64,000 nucleotides of DNA, taken from Opisthocomus hoazin (lineage: Eukaryota; Chordata; Aves; Opisthocomiformes; Opisthocomidae). The stretch is from NCBI RefSeq assembly GCF_030867145.1, contig NC_134429.1:19701115-19765114 (forward strand), written 5' to 3'. Position numbers and translations under genes: made by a program. The notes beneath the pieces are model-generated. The model was given only the letters and a program-made list of their open reading frames with translations, was not told the DNA's origin and ran no database searches. This document shows, piece by piece, positions 11,501 to 26,500 of the stretch (position 1 is its first letter; each line of letters opens with the position of its first letter).

Positions 11501-14500
11501 AAACAGCATCAGCTGCAGAGACATCATTACATCATCTGCCTACGTAAAAGCCAAGAGGCCCTGGACTCTGACGCAAGAATCCTGCATCTTCCCCTTGTCT
11601 TGTCCACTCAGGCACTCCCGTTTCAAACGGCCTTTCGTTCCTGGGCAATGTGCCTCAGGAGGGAACTGGGTAACCTATTTATACCGAAGAGGCAAAACTT
11701 ATCTTGCCACCAAACTTGGCTGAAGTTTGTGAACTAGAATTAGTCTCCATGCACCTTCAGCTTACCCCGATTTGCATTCTGTACCACAACTGCAAAGGTA
11801 ATATGGAGATACAAAAAACTTGAAAGCAGAGAAACAGCGCTTACTTGTTCACTACCAGTTTCTGCTCCGTGTCTGCAGTGCCTGCCGATGGTCCTTAGCT
11901 GGCACTCTTCATTAACTTTTGGTCAGTCTCTCTTGGAAGGCGGCATAAAGCCCCCTGCTATGCTGCCAGCCTGTATATCCTGCCTCGAGCTCCATCTGAG
12001 CTCAACTGCGGCTCTGCAGATGGAAACCCCCTTCCTCACGCTGAGCGGCTGCAGAAGCAGCTTCCTGGTACTCAGGGCATCTGTCACTCGCACTGCGCAG
12101 GCAGAGCTCCTCTCTCCACCACCACCGAATGCTGCTTGCAGAGATCCCACTCAGAGCTGCACTCAGCGGCGCGGCAGCAACCTCGCTCCCATCAGCTCTG
12201 GTTTACCCAGTGCTGACAGCCAGGCAGAAGACAGGACCGAATCCCAAGTCACTATTGTCATGAATTAATAACTGAATATTTAAAACCTGAAAAAAAAGTC
12301 TGCGGGCCCCAAACCTGCCATTTCCTACCTACCTCACTTCATCTGATAAAGATACCATTTCCACCTACAAATGCTGTCCACTAAATAGGAGTTTCAAATA
12401 ATTGTATCAAGACACATGCTGAGAAAAATCACTGCAGGTCCTGTTTAGAATTTGATTTCATAATCCAGGCATCTTGATCGTCTTACCTTCCCAAAGAGCA
12501 CAACCTCGAGACGGTCAGAATAGTACAGACTTTCATGATCAGGACTGAAAGTAACAACAAAATCCTGACTCTTCCCAGCAACAATTTCTCCTTCTGTTGG
12601 AAAGATGCTGAACACACTTAAGCCATTATAATTCTGTGTTCCTGGTAAATAAAAATGAGGGTACAAATAAGAAAGGAGGACAGCTCCGTTTTACTGCTTC
12701 ATATATCTTAAACCCATTTACTTTTTGTTGGAACAGCAAATAAGTAAGACCTGATGCATGGTTTTGCAGCAAACCAGAGTGTTAGAAATACCAGATAACT
12801 CCAACTATCAGTTTAACACGTTCATCTCTAGAGGAACTGAAGAAGCATCATCAAACCCTTCCTATATTCTAACATGTTTTTATAGAGATGGGCATCCCTA
12901 AATACAGTCTTTAACACGCATAGCTGTGCGGGTTTATTCAGAGTCAAACACAGGGATCTCCTTACTTGTGGATATTTGCTCAGGCTGCATAAATTTACAG
13001 CTACCCACACTGAAAGAATTAGTACAGCTCCTACTGGGGAAACAAAACTGTGTCTTTAATTGCAGTGATGTGATGCCCAGGTTTTGACAGTTGTGTAGAT
13101 CTAACAAGATGAAGTGATGCTGCTTTATACTTCATGAGTCTCTAACAAAAGAAAAAAGAAAAAGAACCAGTTACCAACAAACTCTGTTCTTTGCAAAGAC
13201 GATGTAAGAAAGCATGGAATTCTCTGCTGGTCTCTGTCCCTTGTTGGTGAAAGCGAATCTAGTCGTATGGAGTACCGCAGGGTCAGGGTGGAAGTGTTCT
13301 GTATCTGATGACATTAATTCACACAACAGCATTTTCATTAGGAAAATTGATTCTCAAGCCTGTAGGATCCATATTTAGTGAACTGGCTGAATTTATTTTG
13401 CTGCATTACCACACTACTACTACTACTTCACATCCCTCTGCAGACTGGCTGGCTGTACGGAGCAGATCACACAGGTCTTTTCTTTTCTAGCAGGTACTGG
13501 ATCTCTGCTGTATAGGCTGCAGGCAGGACAGAAGCAGATAACAAGATCCTCCTGCACAGCTTTGTTACCTTTGGCCTGAAACTGTCTCAGCGCCAAATCG
13601 CTCTGCCAGATGTGCTTTTAAAGCTATGTTCTTTTGTCTACAGTTTGCCATTCAGCCTTACGTTCTGCCAGACTAGAAACTATAGAACCCTTCTTCCTCC
13701 CTACAAAAACTGCTGGTGTGCTTCCTGGTTCAGCATAGGGGGATTTACCTTGAAAGTGGAAGTCCCCTTCTCTCCGGTGATGACATATCCCATATCGAGT
13801 GCTTCTCCCACAGAGCAAACAATTGATGGCATCACCCCATGACCAGTCAGACTTAGGGTCAGACTGTTTTTTGCCGTCCAGATGTCCAGCATATCAAAAA
13901 ACTGCCAAGAGGATGTCTGTGTTAGGCCATTTGCCGAAGGAAGACACCCCCCACCCCTCCCAACTGACCCCCTCCCACAAACGGGCCATTACTAGGGAAC
14001 CTCTGGATTTAGCACGCAGAGAAATATCCAAATGCTGGGAGGGGCTACGCACAGGCAACGAAGTATTTGCTATTATACGGCCTCATCCCAGTCAGTAATA
14101 TGTGCATATTGCACAGCCTGTTACATCCCTCCGTCTCTCCTCTTTTCCCCCATTGCTGTTGTATCTCTTACTCACCCATTTACTTTCATTTGGACAAAAA
14201 GAGACGACGAGGGTTTTATTTTCACCTGGCTCAAGCATTCCAACTGGTCTCACCAACAGGAAGGGACCGTTGGGATTCAGAACAGAGAATCCTAGCTAAA
14301 ACAGTGCAACTCAAGGAAAACAGTTTATAAACAAGGACTGGGGAGAGAAAGGTAAGAACAGTGTATAAACTAACCACCTATAAGCTTTTTCAGAGATCAA
14401 TATTTAACTCAGAGAAAAGAAGAACTAATCCAATTACTTTTCTTACCCATGGAATTCAAATAGCTGCAAGATCCTTTTCCAGTTACTAAGATCTCAAAGT

Positions 14501-17500
14501 AACTCCATTCTCAGATTTTGCCTGGAATGGGTCATTAACACCTGAAGAGCTGGGCCATGCCTTCTCCTATATTACTGCACACAGCTTAACTCAGACAGGC
14601 CAGTGTAGCAGCCTGTTTTTAGAAGGTATTCAGAAATCCAGGGAAGCACTCTGCAGAAACTGAGTTGTTGGTTCTGTTTCACACGTACGTCAGACTGTAT
14701 TGAAACTAGCTGTGTCATCAGTGCCTCGTACTCTTTAGGAAGTGTTTAAGTGCTTCTCAAGCTTGGCTCTATGCAGCATTATTTCCATTTAACGGGGTAG
14801 AATGGCATTAGCTTTCCAGTAGGTCACCTAGGCTCATCTAGTACCTTCTTCACATCACCTCCTGTCTCGCTCTGAAAGATGTGTATTGAGTCTGAAATCT
14901 GCTACCTCCTACTTGCTTTAGTGTCAAACAGTTCCTCCTACAGACAAAGAGGCAAATTAAACAGAAGCTGAACGGCAGATTAACTACGCGTTCCAAACAA
15001 GGATACTTCCAGCTTCTCTGGGGAGATATTTTGTATTGCAATTCGCTTCATCATCCTGTGGCCTGACGGAAATGAACACATTTCAAAAAGTGGTGAAGCT
15101 CACTCATGCATTATCCTTCCTCCTTTTCACTCCTGCTTCTACCTGGGCCAAACAGTCGTTCCACTGCTATGGCTGACACATTAGTCAAAGCTCACCAAAA
15201 CACTTCCAGATTTGGACAGTCACTTGTAAAGCTCCCTGTTCCATGTTTCAGGCTCATGTCAGCTTTTTACATGCCTCAGCCAGCCAGCCAGGCTCCTAAT
15301 TTTTTACCTAAGTACGTACCTAATAGAGGGCTAATTTCCTTATTGCCTTTTGAAAATTAACTAAACCGTGTAAAAGAAAATGCAAATCCATGCTCAGAAG
15401 AAATTAACATCAGACAGAAAAAAATTCAAAACCTGAATTCAAATTTCATACCTACTGCAACATCACCAAAATTTACTGTGCTTCTTCCATTATCTGAAGT
15501 GACCACAACAGACGGTGCTACAGCTGGACAGTGCAACTCCAGATACAAGGTGTTGTGAGGGCTAGAGACAGGGAGAAGGTATTCGCTCTTGGATCATACA
15601 GACATAAAAATTATTGTCAGAAATCTCTTCTTATTCAGTTCATATGACAAGATATCATTAAATTGGTATTACAAAACAATACATAATTTTTGGCAGCTGA
15701 CTTTTTGTGTATGCCTAAGCAGAAACATGAACTACCTCTGCCTTAAATTTTTCATCCAATTATTCTTTAAGCTGCTTTGATATCAATCTGTTTGATTCTT
15801 AACCAACTAATGGGTTGTAACCATGAGTTTCCACTACTGACCTATCAAGTACTTAAGGTCAGAAAACTAATTCCCTTCCCAAATGAAGAAATTAACCTGC
15901 CCACCATTTTCCCCTCAAATTTCTGAACTATCATTAATTGCACATATCTAGTTGCGAATACCTGCAGCTTAGGTTTTCAGAGCCTTTCTTTTCATCAATA
16001 TGTCCACTTGCAACAAAGCACGGTATGATATATTTTTCAAACCTCCCACTGAAATTCCTCATCAGGAAAGCCTGGGCTGCCATATAAGCATCAGAACTAG
16101 AAAATCCAGGAATAAGAATCATCTTAGTAAGTGAGAAAGCAAGAAAAAAAAAAATCAAATGGATATCTACTGAGCTATTTGTGCTTACTGTTCCTTAGTC
16201 ATACAGTCAAAATTGAACACAACAGTGAAACTAAGCAACTGCCTTGATGCACAGTAATGGACCCACCCTACTAAGTGGTTTGCTTTTCTTGCCAAAAGAG
16301 AATAAAAATTATAAACCCAGATAACAGATGTTATACTAAAGACTGCAAAATCCTCAATGCCATTTCCTTATGTTGAGTACATCAAGTATTCCAGTACTTC
16401 TGCATTATTTTAATGCTATGTAAACACCCATGATCACATTTCTATAACGCAATATGCCAACCAATACTTCACAATGGGAATTTTCAAGTATAAAATTTAT
16501 TTTTATGACCTGTACTGAAAGTATTTTAAATATATAATAGCTCATAATGAACATGGAATTTTATTCAAAAATTTCTAACCTCCAATACAGCCAAATATGC
16601 CTGGTGTTTAAGCATGTATTTAACTTCCAATCACTTCTAAATTCCTCAGATTAGGCAGAAGTGTGGTTCTAAAAAGTTGAATTTATGCTAAACAAGGGAC
16701 CTCAAGTATCAGATTTTGCATCTGAGTATCCAGATTTCTAGATAGCACATGCTATTAATGGTAATTCGCACTGAGGTACACATACTGTAACACGACTATT
16801 TAAAATGCACATTTTACAGCATCACTCATTTTCCAGGACTGAAGATGACCATCACTAATATGATGGACTATGCAAGCCCTCAAAAAAAAAAATTAACCCA
16901 GACTCATGGGTATGAGCTATCAGAGGGTTTCCATCTGGGTTGAATGTATTCAGCTCCATTAGACCTATTCAGAAAAGGGACATTAGTAGCAGTTTCTGCT
17001 GGCAACTAAGTTCAGCTTTCTAGTTGCCCTTTAAAATACTACCCTTGTCGGTTCAGCCAAATTTGCCCGTACAGCCACATCTCACACTTTCTGACACATT
17101 CTTTGAAGTCTTCAAGCACTCTGATGCATAACGGGATTCTTTGCCTTACATGAGAGGGTACAGCTGTGTGGCTTAAAAGCAGCACTAATTTTGGAAACAG
17201 CCTTTGCAACATCGCTAAAGCTGTTTCTTCTCCACAGACTGCTTTCTTGTCTACCTATAGCTTGTAGTAGATTTATTAAACTGCTTGTAAAGAGAATGTT
17301 GTCTATGCAGCACAAGATGCTTTTGCTGACTTACTCAGGTTGTAACTCCGTGGATTTTTGTTGTTCAGAACTATACAGAGAAGTCAGGTATTTACTGCCT
17401 CCATCCCTTACAAGCTGGCTGGAAGACTGCTGTCTGGTAACGGAAATGCTTGATTTCTTTCCCTCTCTCCTTTCATCTTTCTTCCTTTTCTGCAAATACA

Positions 17501-20500
17501 CAGAGACATTATACACTGAGGGTGATCACTGGGAATCCAATCATGACATCACTTTACAAATACCCAGTGCCCGGCCCAAGGATACAGAACCTAAGAGGTG
17601 AAAGAGTGCAGGAAACAAGGAAACAGCAGTAGGGTTATGGTAACAAGCCATAGGCACACCAGTTATTACACATATTTCTAATAATGTAAATTAAGTTGAA
17701 ATGGACATATTTTACCCCATTAAAAAAAAAAAAAAAAGAGTTCCCCTATTGGAGCAGATGAGTAAAAGACTATCTCTCATGGGAATTTTACCTATTTACC
17801 TCATAAATAAAGACAACCATAGGTGCTTACATAAACTAACTGACCCACAGCATTGCATAGAAAGTCCGTGTATGCTGTGAATCTGCAAGAAGTGTAGGAA
17901 CTTTTTTTTTATTTATTTAAGAGTACTTGCAGTTAGCATTTGCAAGAAAATCCTTTAGGGATGCTTTTGAAATTGTTAGCATGAAACAGAATTACTGCTC
18001 AGTGAACAGACTGCACATTAAGTGCAACAGTACAGTCATACTCTTGCTGTTTATAGGCAGGCCTTACATGAGTTTGGGCTTCATTAATATGCAAATAATT
18101 TTATGATAAAAATACCATCCAGAGAAACAAATATCTGGAAGTAACAGACCAACTGCATGTGCTCATTCTTAGCATTCCTTACTTGTACTTCTGCCCCTGT
18201 CGCAGCTGCTCTGCAAAGCCTCCGAACTGCCTCTTCTCTGATTAGCTGATCTGGCAGTGTTGGTCTGAAGGACACTTGAATCAAGCTTTTCTGGGAGGGA
18301 GAAAGCACACACAACAAAGACAGGCAAAATTCAGCTCTCATATGTGTGCTATACCTCCAAAGCTCAATAAGAGCATATACATGACACCAAAAATTAACAA
18401 ATAAAATACAGGTTTTTTTCCAAGTGAATAAGATGATCCAAAGGCTAGGGTCACTTGCAGCCTTTTGGCAAGTCCACTATGTTACAGTGGGCTGGTTTTA
18501 CATGACCAATAGCTTTGATATTTAAACATTCTTCAAATAGATCATCATGGACAACACTGGGGAAATATTCCAGCTATTCTAATAATAATTTATGTTTTGA
18601 GCTGCGTTTACAAGTGACAGCATTTGTAGGGAGGTACACGATCAAAAGATTTGGCAGAACACTTGGCATTTAAAGTGACATTACCTTCCCAGGCAGCACA
18701 GCTCCCACAGAAGGTGTGATTGTCACTGGACAGTCTTTGGGCACACGGAATTCAAACGAAGTGGGTCCAACAAGGGCAGCTTCCCCATTGCCAATTCTTG
18801 GGACAGCATGAGTAAAGCGGCTGGCGCTCACGTGGGCATTCATCACGTACAGTGTTGCTGTAGACACACCATTTAAAGCTGTGGCAGCAAACTGAACTAA
18901 GGAATGAGACAATTCAAGAGGTGGGTGGACTCCAACTGCTTTGCATGACAGCTTGAATTGTCTAAAAATAAACACATGATAAATTGTCTCAGCATAAAAT
19001 AGTCTCTTAATCAGCCTGGAAAACAGGGAACTAATCCTGTAGTCCCTATTTAAGCAGAATTTCAAGCTTGCAATGGGAATTTTGCCTAAAGATGAACAAT
19101 AATACTATCTATTTTTAATACACAGTTGGCTAGAGTCCCTACTTGAATTCTTCCTCTGCGAACTTCTGGAAATACATCCAGTCAAATCAAAGTTTATGCC
19201 ATCATTATTTTAGTAGCATTAGCTTAATGTATGAAGCATTTTCACAAAAAAAAAAACCAAAAAACAAACCTTCAGTAATTCTGCCGAAAAAGCAAGCATA
19301 ACATTGCAGGTTAAGAGGACCTGAGGGAAACTTGCAGCTTGGATATGTGACAAGGATAAGTTTCAGGTGGGATAGTAAATGTCATCTCAGTAGAGACAGA
19401 CACGTAAACGAAGGACAAAACTAACAGGGACTGAGCCACTCTTGTCAACTGGAGAATTCCCACCTGCCTCCCATTTTTATCCTGGCCTTACCTCTTCAAA
19501 GTAGGGAGGGATTTAATTTCTGAACTAGCTTAACAGTGGAAATCCGGCGTGAGTTAGACTTCTAGATTACCTACTACTCCATCAGTTTCATAACATACCT
19601 ATTAATCTCTGACTTGCAGGTTAGTTCAAAGCTGTATTCTTTCGCCTTGTTAGCTTTAAAGATTATGTCCAATGTCAGGCTTTCAAGGGGAAGAAGAATT
19701 CCAAGTCCATCATTGGGCTGAATTTCAACAAACTTCAAAATGTCAGGATAAGAAATTATTGTTATTAAAATAATAAAATATTAGTTATCAACTTATTAAA
19801 TAAATAAAATAAGACATTACTGGCAAGATAAGAAAATTTTGTTACTAAATGTACAAGTGTCAGGAAAACAGAAATCTAGTGAGAAGCCTTCATGGGAGTT
19901 GGTGACTAGAGTCTGACTGACATGCATTTTTCTCATCTCAGAGTAACTTGAAAGGCATTAAATCCATTAACGCAGACTTCAGTAGAATTTATTCCCCAGC
20001 TTCTTAGCAACTACGGTTATCACCTTTCTCTAATAATGTTTATTTACTCTTCATAGACAATTGTATGAAATTTGATAACAATCTTAAGAGTTCCTCCTGT
20101 ATCTTTGAAGAGTTGATCCCTGTATGATGGGCAGATACCACAGGCACAAGTACCAGCTCAAAAAAACAAAAGCTGAAGATTCCAATTTCTTTTAGCTAAC
20201 TCCTTGATTTTAATCCCTAAAACAGCAGAGAAAGGGAAAATGCCTAATTAAATGTCAGGTTCCTCTAGCTCCAATTGGAATATGCCAAACCATTTCACAC
20301 TCTGATCATCATGCTATTCTGAAGCTTGAACAGCTAACTTTTTGCAAAAAAACCCCCACCAAACCCTCAGCAGACCTAGCCCACACGGAACTGGCAGCTC
20401 CTGTGATTAATTTAGCTTCCAGTCAGCTTGCAGCCAGTCAGAAAATACCTAGGCATGGTTCAGGGGATGATTCCCAATAAGCAGTCTGGACACGGCCGTC

Positions 20501-23500
20501 CTGCTTTAAAGACAAAGGGTTTAGGCATTTGGATCCAAACTGCACGAGATTCCCCAGCCTCAAAGCCAAAGCAACATCCCTAAGCCTGTTTTGTTTAGTA
20601 GCAGAAGTGACATGTGAGCCTGAAAGAAAAGTGTACCAGGTATTCTGTTAGTAGATTTCTTGGTGTAAAAAAAAAAAAGAAAAAAAAAGGTATTTTATTA
20701 GGCTAACTTTATTCTATTGATGTTACGCAGGTGAGAATAGTAAAACCTTCTCCAAGGTGTTTATACTGCCTGGAAAATGCTTAGGGTATAACAAGGTGAA
20801 ATTCACCGACACCAGTACCAGAACTCATCTGTGTGTTTGCACAGTGCTGCAGGCAGCAGTGCATCCATGGGTTTGCAAGAAACCGTCAGGATTTATTTAC
20901 ACTCACATTGCAATATGTTTTCATAACAATTAAATATATTTTGATACAAGATGAGGTGTGTGTGGGATAACTACGTACCTCTGGGAGTCCCACAAATCCA
21001 AACTCTTGTGGCAAGATGGATTTGTTTGTCAGCGTGACATTTGCCTGCACAGCTTCGTAGATTGTGCAGTATCCAAAATGGATTTGTGCTGGACTGATTT
21101 CCAAATCCGAAGTAGTAACAATTGCATGGACAGTAAGATTAACTTTTTTAGCCTGAAACAAATGGAAGAATACAGGATAAAAGCCTCCATCTGTAGCATT
21201 GTAAGGACAGGATTTAAGTGAAATGTCATCCAAAAATACAACTGCAAAAAGTTTTTCTGCACTGTTCCTTGACACTAACATATGTAAATGTAACATATCT
21301 ATCTTGAACTTCAGCCTCATTGTTCTCCAAAAATAAGCTTTAGGAAATGTCTCTTTGATAAGCAAAATTTAAAAAAATATCCATATCTCAAATTCCATAC
21401 GCTAGAATGGAATCACACCTGCATCTCCAGGAAATGTAAACTCTAAGAATATGCTACATCTGCAGTGCAGATCAGAATAAAAAGCTTGTGCCATGCTATC
21501 TGGTAAGTCTCTGGTACAAAACAACTACCAGGAAACAGCTGCGCACTAACTAGAGAGGATTTAACTTTCTGTATTGTAAACATGCTGACAAGAAGAAACT
21601 ATTAAATCTGTATTACCACTTTAAGCACCTTTTACTATTATTATAGGACTTCAACTAGTAAATAACTAATCTAAGATTAGGTATCATTAAACCAACATTC
21701 ACTAAAATAATTTCCATCTATTGTCAGCTTGATAACCAGCGTAATAAAAATCACTAACTTTATCCATGATCAGTATCGTCAGTGGAACTTCCAGAACTCT
21801 TGTCTCTTCATTAAAATAGCTCCCTGCATCTTCAGGAAGAGAGTGCCTAAAAATTAAAAAGTATATTTGGTCTCATAAAATATTCTGACTACTTTCTGGC
21901 TAAGAAAAATAATAAATTTTTGATGGATGTATTTCTGAACCAAAAAAAACCCCAAACCTGTCTCAAAGTTTTATTGTTCACAGCTTTTAATCTTAACACA
22001 GCGTTTGTGCTCCAATAGAATATTCATAGATATAACTGGTGAAGCACCAACTCCATCGCTTCACTGCAGTCCAGTCTAACTAAAATCTGATCTATGCAAG
22101 TATTAGGGAAAATTAGTCAAAAATTAGTGACCTATGAAGTTCCACTTTCTGGCCAAGAAAAAGAAGATGCAGTCAGATCAGGAATCGTACGGACTTGTCA
22201 CAAGTTTGCTGTAGAGTGGCACACCTCCAGACCGTCTGCTCTGAGCAGCTATACACGACCGCAAGGGTATCTAGCAAGGAAGTGAGAATAATTGACCTGC
22301 TACATTAATGGTGGATTTTTTATTTTTTAAAGATAGGATTTTGGAGCCACAGGAGTTTAAGGGAGTTATTCACAGAGGTCTGCAGCCTTTTATCCTTTTT
22401 TAAAATGTCATCCAGTCATTTCAAGCTTACTTTATAACCAGAATATAAGCCTTCTGCATCTTTGCTGCACGTAACCAACCCAACCTAGGCAATCACTTCC
22501 TTTTGACACCGGTGTTGGCTAATTACCAGCCCACAATCAATTGCATCACAAAGCACAGAGACATAAATGAAGTGAAACAAACTTGGGGACCAATAGTGTC
22601 TGATTATACACCAGATCCGTAATTTGTAAGAAACATGCGGGTTTTCTGTAGCTGAAGCATCTTGCTATCATACGCTCAATTTCAGAGCTTTGAGCCAAGA
22701 CAACACAAAAGCTCTCGCGTTTTTAGCTCTGCTGGTCTATTTATAGTGTCTTACAGCATTGGAGCAAATTGCTTCCTGTTCTTAGGTCTCCACAGTGATT
22801 ATGTTCCCACTACTACTACTGGAATTACATGCAGGTTTTTAACGTATTGTTAAAGAATAGTTAATGAATAAATAGCACCCACTTGGTCACCATGGTGATT
22901 TGAAATCTTGCTGGCTGTTATTTTGCAAGTCTGAAATGTGACTTTAGAAGGTAATCTTCAAAGTTATTGCTAACATGTTTAAATATAGGAACTGGAGTTA
23001 AAAACAAGGTAGGAATAACATATTGGCTTTCACTTTGTCACAGGACATTAGACTAGCAGAAGAAATTAATCTGTTACAAAACAGTCCAGAGGGAAAAAAT
23101 AATTGTAACTGTACGTACACAGGGATGGACTCTAATATAGCTGTTATGCCTTGGGGAAAAGATACTGAAATCCTTCAGATAGATCTCTGAAAATGGCATA
23201 TTCATGCCTAAGAGCAATTAAAGAGAAGCATAAAAGACAAATCACATTTAGACTGTCAGCATATGCAGGACCAGTTCCAAACGCAGAAAAACTAAAAGAT
23301 GTGATATTTGGGAATTCTGGAAGTCAGCAGATGAGAGAACTTGCCTTCAAACAAACAGAAAACGTCTGCTTCAAACACCCAGAAAGTTATGAGTATTGTA
23401 ACATCTGACCGAGTATTTTAGTGAGCACAGAATACTCGGGAGAACTCCCCCAGCCTTCAGCCATCTATCTGTTCACTCCATATTGCTGGATGAGCGTTTC

Positions 23501-26500
23501 TTCTTACTTTTGCGTTACTTTTAATATAGCTATTCTACTAATATAGCCTGTAATACAAAGTCGGTGAGGAGGCATTTAAAGAAATGTGTCACTAGCGCAG
23601 TACTTCACGTCAGCTTGGAGCAAGCTCATCTCTCTGCACACACACACCTCCCCTGTGTGCTAGGTCTTTTAAAACCGATTTACACACTGAAACAGCCAGA
23701 TATGTACTTTGTGTGTCAGAAACGCCTTAATCTCATCAAATCCCTTTTCTGAAGCTTCCCCATTTCTCAAAGGAAGATTAACGTCCTAAATCCAACCTAT
23801 GCTCCTATCCACTGAGTGCGTGTAACAGTGCTTTACAGCATCCGAAGTTTAGGCACTGAAAAATGTCATAATCATGGTTACTGCTGTTGTGATCCGATAG
23901 GATTTGAGATGTTGGAAGAACTGTAAATACTTTTAGTTCTTTGAACACTAACCTGGTGAAAATTTCAAAATCGGTGATTATACTCTCAAGTTAGAATCCA
24001 GAGATGCTGAGCACATCAGTGAAAATCCAAATATGCTCACACCAATGGGACTAGGTAACTTCCATGAAAAAAGCAGCAATCAGTGCAGCCGCCAAAGTAT
24101 TTGGCTGTACACCAGAATTAGGATCTATATAATTTAATTTATATTTGAAAAGAAATGTCCTGCTGAATTCTTTAGGATGGCAATGATGAGGTACATAAAC
24201 TTAACAGTGGTCAACAGGAGCTTTTGTATTTAAAAACTGGAATTCTTTGTTTCCTATAACTGAGCTATGTTTATGTAGATGTATCATGAAATGCAGAAGA
24301 GAAACTTGCTGGGATAAGCTTTTAGCATTTTAGATGATGTTATATAAAATGGAATTCAAGATCAACACATTTATATTTTGGAGAAAAAGGTACAGGGGTA
24401 GAAGAGATATGAACAGGAAGCCAAACCATTCTTACCTTAATTAGCAAGCACAGGAGTTCTTGTCCAGAAATTATTTAATCAGTGATGCATGAAGTAGCCA
24501 CCTGGCCCAGATAACCTCTCTTGTGTATAAGAATAGCTTCCCCGCAGAAACGGGAGCAGCCTACCAGGAACGCAACTGCTCACATTTTCACACTGCTGCT
24601 GTCACCACAGGGACAGCATTTCCTCACAGGCCTGTGATCCAAGTTAATTTCCTCCTTGAGCATCTGGCAACTTCCAAGGGGGAGAGAGGGGGGAGACTGG
24701 GACCGCACTGACACCAGCAGTGTGAAGTCCACTCTGCTACAGTGTGAAGGAAGAAAAAACTTTGACCTGCTCAAGTTTTCCACTGACAGCCTCCTACCAA
24801 TACTGTCTTCAATAGTGACAAGATTAATGTTGTTAGGTTACCTGGGCAGAAACTTCAGCTGCACACTGAAGGATGACTGAGCTTGGATGTAACCCGTTTT
24901 TGGAAGCAGCTCCATGTGCTTACTCAATTCTTTGCATACTTCAAACTTCAAACGCAGCGTGGCTTTTGCTCTGCAAACAGATCAGATGTGCTCAGGTGGC
25001 TTTGAGGCTACCGGTACTGCCACCTCGGCAACATTTGCTCTTGCAGTTTGGCCCCCCTCTGCCCCCTCCCTTGCATCCCCACTCTATGTTACAACTATTC
25101 CAAGCTTCCTTTGAAAATGATAGGCATGTAAAACTGCTACTGCAAAATCAGACAGTTGTATTCTCTTTTAACATAAGTATAGAAAACAAGATTTTGGAAG
25201 CGCTGTAAGTAAACCCAGCTGTATTTCATGCAATATACACAGCTGATTGGAACATAATTATCAAAGTGCAGCACAGTGATAAGTCAGGTCAGGGGAAAGT
25301 CAAAGCCAAATTATTGTGACTTACCAGCTAATTATTTGCTCCTAACATACATTCTCTCTATCTGAATCAACAGGAATCACTCACTCAGTGTTCGAGACAC
25401 CTAATTGGTCCTAGCTGCAGCACAGAACCCACCCAAAATAGAAAAGGAGTGGTCTTCTCATCATGCTGGATCTAGGTTGTATAACAACTGGGGGGTGATG
25501 CAACAAATAAAAACCTGTTATTCTGTCTGAGAAACAGAAAACCAAAGACCAGTGACCCCTAAGTGGGGCCAAGGATGCCTAGATGCTGCTTAAGTGGCTA
25601 ACAAGCACCTGATGTCCCAGCCTGTAGTCAGAAGAATCGAGAGAATGAACCTGAAAGAGCATAATACACCTAAAACATCAACATGTACCCAGTTTGTGAA
25701 ATCCATTCATCCTCATTATCACCATAATTATCTCAAAACCTTCAACACCAAAAAATAAGCCTTTACAGGCAGGAAGAAACCTCAAACTCAGGGGGCTTTC
25801 TAATGCCAGAAATGCACAGAGAGCACTGCTGCTGTTGGTTTTTCTCCCCAAAACCACGGTAACTTCTTTTAAATAACGTGAATTCGCTTCTCCTTTGAGA
25901 GCGGAGATTCTACAGGGCAAGAAGCCGTAGTGTGGCTAAGCTGGTACTGCCAGTTCGTCTGCTAAAACCAGGTGTCACTCTGCTCTGTGAATGGCATACT
26001 GGACGCTAGGAAACCTCTCCCTGTTTACTGAATTCTGGCCATATTATAATACAGCAATAGCCACAAACCATACCCTGCTTTGGAATTTTCTGCCCATGTG
26101 CACAATTGCCAAGCAATTTACAAATATTTCAGCTTGTCATTTTCCTTCTCTTGGACTGGTTTACAAGCTGTCAGTCCAGATGGTCTGCTCTAAATCAACA
26201 GCTATAGCGTGTGGTACTGGGAGCCTGGAATGATTTCTGACTGTTGACAATCTACGAGAACTAGATACTATTTCATTAAATCAGTGCAGATTATAACCTG
26301 CCAAAGAAATTACTTCTCGAAGTAATTTATACTGGACAGGATTCTGACAAGACTCTTTCACCCTTTATGCTGCTTACTTACGCTTCCTGGTTACCATGTT
26401 CTGTGTGACCAGAGAAAAAAACAAAACAAACCCCAAACCAGTATTAACTAACATTTTGCAATTCTGCAGAGCTTGCCTGGGCACTTCAGTGCCAGAGCTA

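Noticed and set aside
16185-16250. Candidate exon with donor GTAAGC between CFAP74 exons 28 and 29
   Set aside because: Its open frame needs phase 2 at the start, which exon 28 does not supply, and it does not resemble the human protein.
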